In this document: piece after piece, positions 58,401-64,000 of the stretch
How positions within the stretch are numbered: the stretch's first letter is position 1
Layout: each line of letters starts with the position of its first letter
DNA from: Eupeodes corollae
Lineage: Eukaryota; Arthropoda; Insecta; Diptera; Syrphidae
Length of the DNA: 64,000 bases
Direction: 5' to 3'
Assembly (NCBI RefSeq): GCF_945859685.1
Contig: NC_079147.1
Span: 258,654,572 to 258,718,571, forward strand
Position numbers and translations under genes: made by a program
Notes under the pieces: generated by a model
Databases searched by the model: none
The model's input: the letters and a program-made list of their open reading frames with translations, nothing else
What the model was told of the DNA's origin: nothing

Positions 58401-61400
58401 GTGCTCCGAAAAAGCTTCGGTCCTGGTTGTTCAAAATAAGGATCCATTAAAAGAATCTACGATCTCCACTTTGTTAGCCGATTTTAAAGGAGTTCTCGAG
58501 TTTGAGTTAAAATGTTCTGAAGCTGGATCTATCCAAGTAAACATGCATCTACCAACTATAATTGACACAGGCAGCCCGATCAGTTTTATCCAGCAGCAGT
58601 TTGTTCCACCTTGCATGATGACAGCCATAGATGTATGTACGCATAATTTTGTTGGGATCAACAACTCAAAGATGAATGTATTAGGTAAATTGTTATGTTG
58701 TGTTAAATTTAAACTAAGTTATGTAAGTTTATGTTTTTATGTTGTGAGCGATAAGACAATGGAAAATCCGGTAGTATTAGGAAGAGATTTTTTGCATAAG
58801 GCAAATATAAAATTAACGGTTGAAGAAAGAAAGAAAGAAAATTTTGAAAACGAAACTAATATAGATAATGATAATGACGATGATTTTAATTTCGAAATTT
58901 TAAAAATTGATACATGCGATACGCGCGATGAAAAGACTTGTTTAAATATAAATGAAAATTTGAGCTATGAGGAAAAACTTAAGTTAAAAAATATTGTTTT
59001 TGAAAGTATTAAAGATAATCAAAATTATGCGGATGATTACGAGATGAAAATTGTTTTGACAGACTCTAACAGTCCTTTTAGTTGCGCACCTAGGCGTCTA
59101 CCATACGTTCATAAAATTGAATTACAAAAGGTTTTAGACAATTTGCTAAAAGAAAACATCATTCGAGAAAGTAATTCTCCATATGCATCCCCGATTGTCT
59201 TGACCCGTAAGAAAAATGGTGAAATGCGTTTATGCGTAGATTATCGCCAGCTAAATAAGGTAACAGTCAAGGATAATTTCCCGTTGCCCTTGATAGAAGA
59301 TCATCTCGATAGACTTCGGGATAAGAGGTATTTTACGCTCCTAGACCTTAAGAGTGGTTTTCACCATGTAAAAATGAATGAAAACTCAGTCAAATTCACC
59401 TCTTTTGTAACGCCTCTTGGGCAGTTTGAATATCTGCGTATGCCATTTGGGCTAAAAAACGCCCCATCAGTTTTCCAACGCTATATAAATAACATTTTTA
59501 AAGAACTTATTAATTCTGGAAAACTTTTAATCTACATAGATGACCTATTAGTGGCAACTGAAACAAAAGAAGATCATTTTTCGGTTTTGAAAGAAGTTTT
59601 AGATGTTGTTTCCGAGCATAGCCTACAATTACGCCTTGATAAGTGTGTTTTCATTCATGAACAAATTAAGTATCTGGGATACGAAGTTTCTGCAAATGGA
59701 ATAGGTCCTAACGTTGATGGCTTAAAAGCTGTAGCAGATTTCCCACTTCCTACGAATCCTAAGAAACTGCATTCTTTTTTAGGCTTGTGCTCCTATTTTA
59801 GGAAATTTATTAGGGATTTTTCCCTACTTGCAAAACCGCTTAATGATCTTTTAAGAAAAGATACACAGTTTGTTTTAGGCGAAGAACAAATTAAAAGCTT
59901 CAATACGTTAAAAGAAAAACTATTGCATGCTCCACTTCTTAGCATTTATAACCCTTATGCAGACACAGAACTCCACTGTGATGCTAGCAGCTTGGGCTTT
60001 GGAGCTGTGTTGCTGCAACGTCAACAAGATAAGAAACTTCATCCCATCTTTTTCTTTTCTAAACGTTCAACTGATCCTGAATCTAGATATCATTCGTATG
60101 AGTTAGAGACCCTTGCGATTATTTATGCGCTGAGAAGGTTTCGCATCTATCTAACAGGTATTCGCTTCAAGATCGTTACCGATTGCAGGTCACTTACTCA
60201 AACTTTAAACAAAAAGATTTTAAACCCTAGAATCTCGCGCTGGGCATTAGAGCTTCAGGATTATGACTATGTCATTGAACATAGAGATAGTAAAAGGATG
60301 AACCACGTCGACGCTCTTAGCAGGTGTCAAAATATTTTGATAGTTGAACCTGACACGTTCGAGCACGCACTTGCTGCAGCCCAGCAAAACGATCCCATCA
60401 TTAAAAGGTTGGTTGAGATGTTAGAAAAACGTGACAGTTCCGGATATGAGCTTATAAATGGGTTACTTTATCGTAAGATAAATAAAAAGTCTTTTTTTTA
60501 CGTTCCATCATCAATGGAAACCAATGTCATTCGTACGCATCATGAAGGCTTATGCCATCTTGGTGTAGAAAAATGTTTCAATTATCTAAGACAAACATAC
60601 TGGTTTCCAGGTATGAAGGATAAAATTAAAAAGTTTATTAGCTCTTGTTTAAAGTGTCTATATTATTCGCCTACAAGTGGCAAAAAGGAAGCTGAACTGC
60701 ACAATATCCCTAAGGGCGACAAACCTTTTGAAACGCTGCACATAGACCACTATGGACCATTGCCAACATCTACAAATAATAGTAAAAAGCACATATTTGT
60801 AATAGTTGACGGCTTTTCGAAATATGTAAAACTGTATGCCGTTAAAAGTACGACCACCAAGGAAGTGATGCAATGCCTAGAATCCTATTTCTCTTTTTAT
60901 AGTAAGCCAACACGGATAGTTTCTGATAGGGGGAGTTGCTTCACCTCGGAAGATTTTGCTAGTTTTTGCGAAAAATACGACATTAAGCATGTCAAAATTG
61001 CAACAAGTTCACCTCAGTCCAACGGTCAAGTTGAACGAATTAATAGGTGTCTTACTCCCATGCTATCAAAAGAGTGTGAAATTGATTCAGGAATTTGGGT
61101 AAAATCCTTGCAAAAAGTTGAGTTTGCGCTTAATAACACTGAAAACAAAAGTACAGGTAAGAGTCCCAGTATGTTGCTTTTTGGAGTTGCTCAAAAAGGC
61201 ATTATTAGTGACAATGTTAAGGAATTCTTAGATGAAAATATAATTGAACATGCACCTAGAGACTTAGAGCAAATTAGAAAGGAAGCAACTGTCAAAACTG
61301 TAGAAAGTCAAAATCAAAACAAAATTTATTTCGATAAACGCCATAAAAAACCGCATCAATACAAGATTGGTGATTTTGTTCTTATTAAAAATGTAGTAAA

Positions 61401-61575
61401 TACACCCGGCTTAAACAAGAAATTTCTGGCTAAGTACAAAGGGCCATTTGAAATTATTAAGATTTTGCCAAATGATCGTTACATAATTAAAGACCTAGAA
61501 AATTTACAAATATCCCGAATTCCTTATGAAGGAGTTTGCTGTCCTGAGAACATGAAACCATATATTCATAAATAA
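58324..61575 (+). CDS. pol: Pol polyprotein, array copy 2
   Basis: The 1083-residue translation is identical to that of copy 1, with all protease, RT, RNase H and integrase catalytic residues at the same positions. Identity over more than 3 kb indicates a very recent duplication or an assembly duplicate. Confidence 0.9.
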   Translation: MAIFQQSAQSQKEREVRGKKGHVISECSEKASVLVVQNKDPLKESTISTLLADFKGVLEFELKCSEAGSIQVNMHLPTIIDTGSPISFIQQQFVPPCMMTAIDVCTHNFVGINNSKMNVLGKLLCCVKFKLSYVSLCFYVVSDKTMENPVVLGRDFLHKANIKLTVEERKKENFENETNIDNDNDDDFNFEILKIDTCDTRDEKTCLNINENLSYEEKLKLKNIVFESIKDNQNYADDYEMKIVLTDSNSPFSCAPRRLPYVHKIELQKVLDNLLKENIIRESNSPYASPIVLTRKKNGEMRLCVDYRQLNKVTVKDNFPLPLIEDHLDRLRDKRYFTLLDLKSGFHHVKMNENSVKFTSFVTPLGQFEYLRMPFGLKNAPSVFQRYINNIFKELINSGKLLIYIDDLLVATETKEDHFSVLKEVLDVVSEHSLQLRLDKCVFIHEQIKYLGYEVSANGIGPNVDGLKAVADFPLPTNPKKLHSFLGLCSYFRKFIRDFSLLAKPLNDLLRKDTQFVLGEEQIKSFNTLKEKLLHAPLLSIYNPYADTELHCDASSLGFGAVLLQRQQDKKLHPIFFFSKRSTDPESRYHSYELETLAIIYALRRFRIYLTGIRFKIVTDCRSLTQTLNKKILNPRISRWALELQDYDYVIEHRDSKRMNHVDALSRCQNILIVEPDTFEHALAAAQQNDPIIKRLVEMLEKRDSSGYELINGLLYRKINKKSFFYVPSSMETNVIRTHHEGLCHLGVEKCFNYLRQTYWFPGMKDKIKKFISSCLKCLYYSPTSGKKEAELHNIPKGDKPFETLHIDHYGPLPTSTNNSKKHIFVIVDGFSKYVKLYAVKSTTTKEVMQCLESYFSFYSKPTRIVSDRGSCFTSEDFASFCEKYDIKHVKIATSSPQSNGQVERINRCLTPMLSKECEIDSGIWVKSLQKVEFALNNTENKSTGKSPSMLLFGVAQKGIISDNVKEFLDENIIEHAPRDLEQIRKEATVKTVESQNQNKIYFDKRHKKPHQYKIGDFVLIKNVVNTPGLNKKFLAKYKGPFEIIKILPNDRYIIKDLENLQISRIPYEGVCCPENMKPYIHK

Positions 61576-62091
61576 ATTTGTATTATTTTGCATGACCTTA
61601 TTGGTTTTTCCTTGTTGCCAAATAACGATCTGTGATCTTATTTTTATTTTCGTATACCTACAAAAAAAAAATATAACAATTTGCATGTATTGATTTTACT
61701 ATTGCTAAACTCGTGATTTTTGATCTTTTATTTTGTTGGAAACATTTAATTTATATGCATTTATATGCTTTCGAAAAATAAGAATTATGTGAATATTTTT
61801 TCACTTTTATTAAAATTTAATTTTAAGTTCATTGACTTATCGCATGTATGTTAATACGTACGTATATTTAAAGAAAAATTTTGATTGTATAAAAAAAAAA
61901 AAGATAAAGAACAAAACAAAATAAATAAAAGGTACATAATGCTACTACTCGTATAATTGTAACGCAAGAAAATAATGAAAACAAATTAAATTAATATGTA
62001 ATATTTTAAAGCTTAAATAAATTTATAACAATGTAAACATTGTGTGCATAAACTTTAAATCGAGGACGATTTTCGGTCAGAATGGCCGAGT

Positions 62092-62581
62092 TGTAGGAGT
62101 TGAAATACTTTAATAAAATTAATGACTAAATAAAATAGAATATTGACGACACCATCCAGTAACACTTCGTTTTACGATATTTGGTATATGCACATATGTA
62201 CATTACATATGCTCAAGAGAGAATTCTCATTCTTTTTGCAAACGCTCTTTAAGTTTATTTTAATGTTATTTATAAAAAGCTCAACTAATAACAGCATAAT
62301 CGAATGACGAAAAATACTGCTTTTGATATTTTGTAACAGTTAATTTTTGTTATATAATTTGTTATATAGTTTTAAGCTTAATGAGTTTTGTTAATTTTAA
62401 GAAGTTTAGTTCGAATAAAGCATCCAAATGATTAACTTGTTTTCTTTTTATTTTTGCATGTGAATTTATTTATGAGTTTTTTTTAAGTTCAATATTTTAT
62501 TGCATGATCATTTTAAGTTTTGCATGAATATTTTAAATTGAATTAAATCTAAAGTAAATTAAATCAAGAATAAGCCCTACA
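62092..62581 (+). repeat. LTR 3 (490 bp)
   Basis: Ends CCCTACA followed by AATT, the partner of the duplication left of LTR 1. Confidence 0.95.
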
Positions 62582-63285
62582 AATTGTATGTTGACAACAA
62601 GATTTTTTGAAAGATAAAAGTAAATTAAAGCCAATATCTCAAAGTTTTGAAAAGATATTCGAGTCGAAAATCAATTTTTACCAACTTTTATAAATTTTTT
62701 TTTTAGGTTTTTATTTTTTGTAAAAAACTGTCAATTAGATTTTTCTCAACATTTTATCAGATGTCAAAAACATTATTTTTCTTTGCACAAAATTGTTTTA
62801 GAGATGAAATCATATTTCAGTCGTAAAATTTTGGAGGTGACAAATTTTTTTCTTTCAGTTTTATTGATTTTTTAAAAAAACCGTTATATGGATTTTTTTT
62901 TTTAAATTTAAAATTTAATTCAAGTCTCTAGCGTTTTTGGTTCGTAAGATATTTAGGGGTAACCAAAATTTTCACCTTTTTTTTCAAACTGCTATGGTAA
63001 AAAAACCAACTACGCAAATTTCTTGAGAGCTCTTTCTGCATCTTTCTGCCTTATTATCTGTATAACAAAATTTATTTGAAGTCGATATCTCTTCTGGTTC
63101 TTGAGCTATGGACGACGAAAAAACGTCGCGAACGTACGGACGTACAAACGTACGTACACACGCACGCACAGACATCTTTCTAAAAATCTTTTATTTCGTC
63201 TCTAGGGACCTTGAAACGTCGAGAAACGTCAAAATTTTCAATTTGACAAATCGTATCCATTACAATAATATCCTATGGGAAGTTA
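62582..63285. repeat. A/B-family element, right half
   Basis: Resumes the core repeat interrupted at 51465 (TTGACAACAAGATTTTTTGA), then the module, the ACGT-rich block near 63130-63170 and the inverted B-end finishing in TCCTATGGGAAGTTA. Confidence 0.8.
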
Positions 63286-64000
63286 ATATTTTACTTTCCT
63301 TACCAAAAAAAACAGACCTGATTTATCGTGTTTGCAAAATTATAAAAAAAATTCGTTTAACATAGTTTTGGGAATTAAAGTTGTAAATTAATTTTCTACC
63401 ATTTCAATTTTTTTTTCTTTTGAACAAAGTGTATATTTGATTAATGCCAATATTCTGATATTTCGGTTAACTCCCAACACCCCTACCGGCGTTCGCCCCT
63501 GCATACTAGCCTGCATTCCAAAAATCTGGACCATCAAACCTACATTTCGAGTTTGTGATGCACTTTGCTGAAATGTTGACTATTCCTTAAATGATTTTTA
63601 AGAGAGTTTTGATATAAAGTAACCATTTTAAATCAAATAAACTCCTGAAAATGCTTCTCCCAAAAAATAGAACAAAAAACGTAATCAATTGTTTGCCTTA
63701 GGCCTAGAAGTTGTTTCGCAGACATGCTATTGACATCTTTTAAAATACATGTTTCCATTTCTACATTCTTGTCCATACTTTTTCTCTTTTCTTGATTCTC
63801 AGGAAAGATCCTTATCCTCATGTCTTTTGTTCTGGTTTTCTTAAAAAACATAAACAAAACAAAGAACAATACAAAAAAGTACTGGAAGAGCAGCCCCAGT
63901 CAAATCAACAACGAAGATAGAATCCGTTTGGATGAATAGCAATTCAATTTTAATATTTAAACGCTTCCATGTGTATAAGGCGTTTTTTTTATTTGTGTGT
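63286..64000. other. Spacer without recognisable gene
   Basis: AT-rich sequence with one 78-codon minus frame without a domain. Nothing else was seen. Confidence 0.5.

Larger units (their letters stand above)
51466..62581 (+). mobile_element. Tandem Ty3/gypsy LTR retrotransposon array (LTR-int-LTR-int-LTR)
   Basis: Two internal regions share the middle LTR, with an exact period of 5313 bp and no difference seen between copies. AATT lies at 51462-51465 and again at 62582-62585, so one 4-bp duplication surrounds the whole array. Protein order gag, protease, RT, RNase H, integrase defines Ty3/gypsy; an mdg3-like lineage is likely from the gag style and the GAGGACG and GATGGCCGAG-like sequence before the 3' LTR. 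No env frame is present. I could not recognise a standard tRNA primer-binding site just after the LTR. Confidence 0.95.

Overview
The window is AT-rich eukaryotic nuclear DNA dominated by transposable elements. The families present (Ty3/gypsy, APE-type LINEs, a tRNA-derived SINE, Helitron, Tc1-like and mariner-like elements) and the AT-rich, microsatellite-dotted spacers point to an insect, most likely a fly; I cannot name a species. There is one scaffold gap of exactly 200 N. I recognise no rRNA, CRISPR array, bacterial operon or complete host gene. The single-copy stretches look intergenic or intronic; one weak candidate exon is noted near 21.3 kb.

Layout: 1-6.6 kb holds two decayed minus-strand copies of one LINE, separated by a mariner remnant and a Helitron tail ending in hairpin + CTAG. 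9.1-14.1 kb and 17.9-18.4 kb hold a family of repeats with two different conserved ends (called A and B here) around a core of about 173-bp tandem repeats; the family recurs at 25.4-26.6, 36.6-39.5, 50.9-51.5 and 62.6-63.3 kb. A Tc1-like element with TA duplications lies at 18.4-20.0 kb, next to a mariner remnant; another mariner remnant is at 27 kb and a LINE remnant at 28-29 kb.

29.4-32.2 kb is a three-level nest: a minus-strand Helitron fragment carrying Pif1-type helicase sequence is split by a tRNA-derived SINE with a 13-bp duplication, and the SINE is split by a 5'-truncated LINE with a 14-bp duplication. 45-47.2 kb holds a second copy of that LINE, inserted in another SINE at the same nucleotides and in the same orientation. 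A third SINE at 40.6 kb has a perfect 14-bp duplication. This repeated targeting of the tRNA-like SINE head is the most interesting signal in the window.

51.5-62.6 kb is a tandem Ty3/gypsy array, LTR-internal-LTR-internal-LTR, with a period of 5313 bp, three 490-bp LTRs and one AATT duplication around the whole array. It sits inside an A/B repeat. Both internal copies carry a nearly full pol frame and the same two breaks in gag.

The genes do not form a pathway. They are mobile-element polyproteins and their relics, and the window is best read as a stratigraphy: old mariner, Helitron and LINE debris, then A/B repeats, then the SINE and LINE nests, and finally the very young gypsy array.
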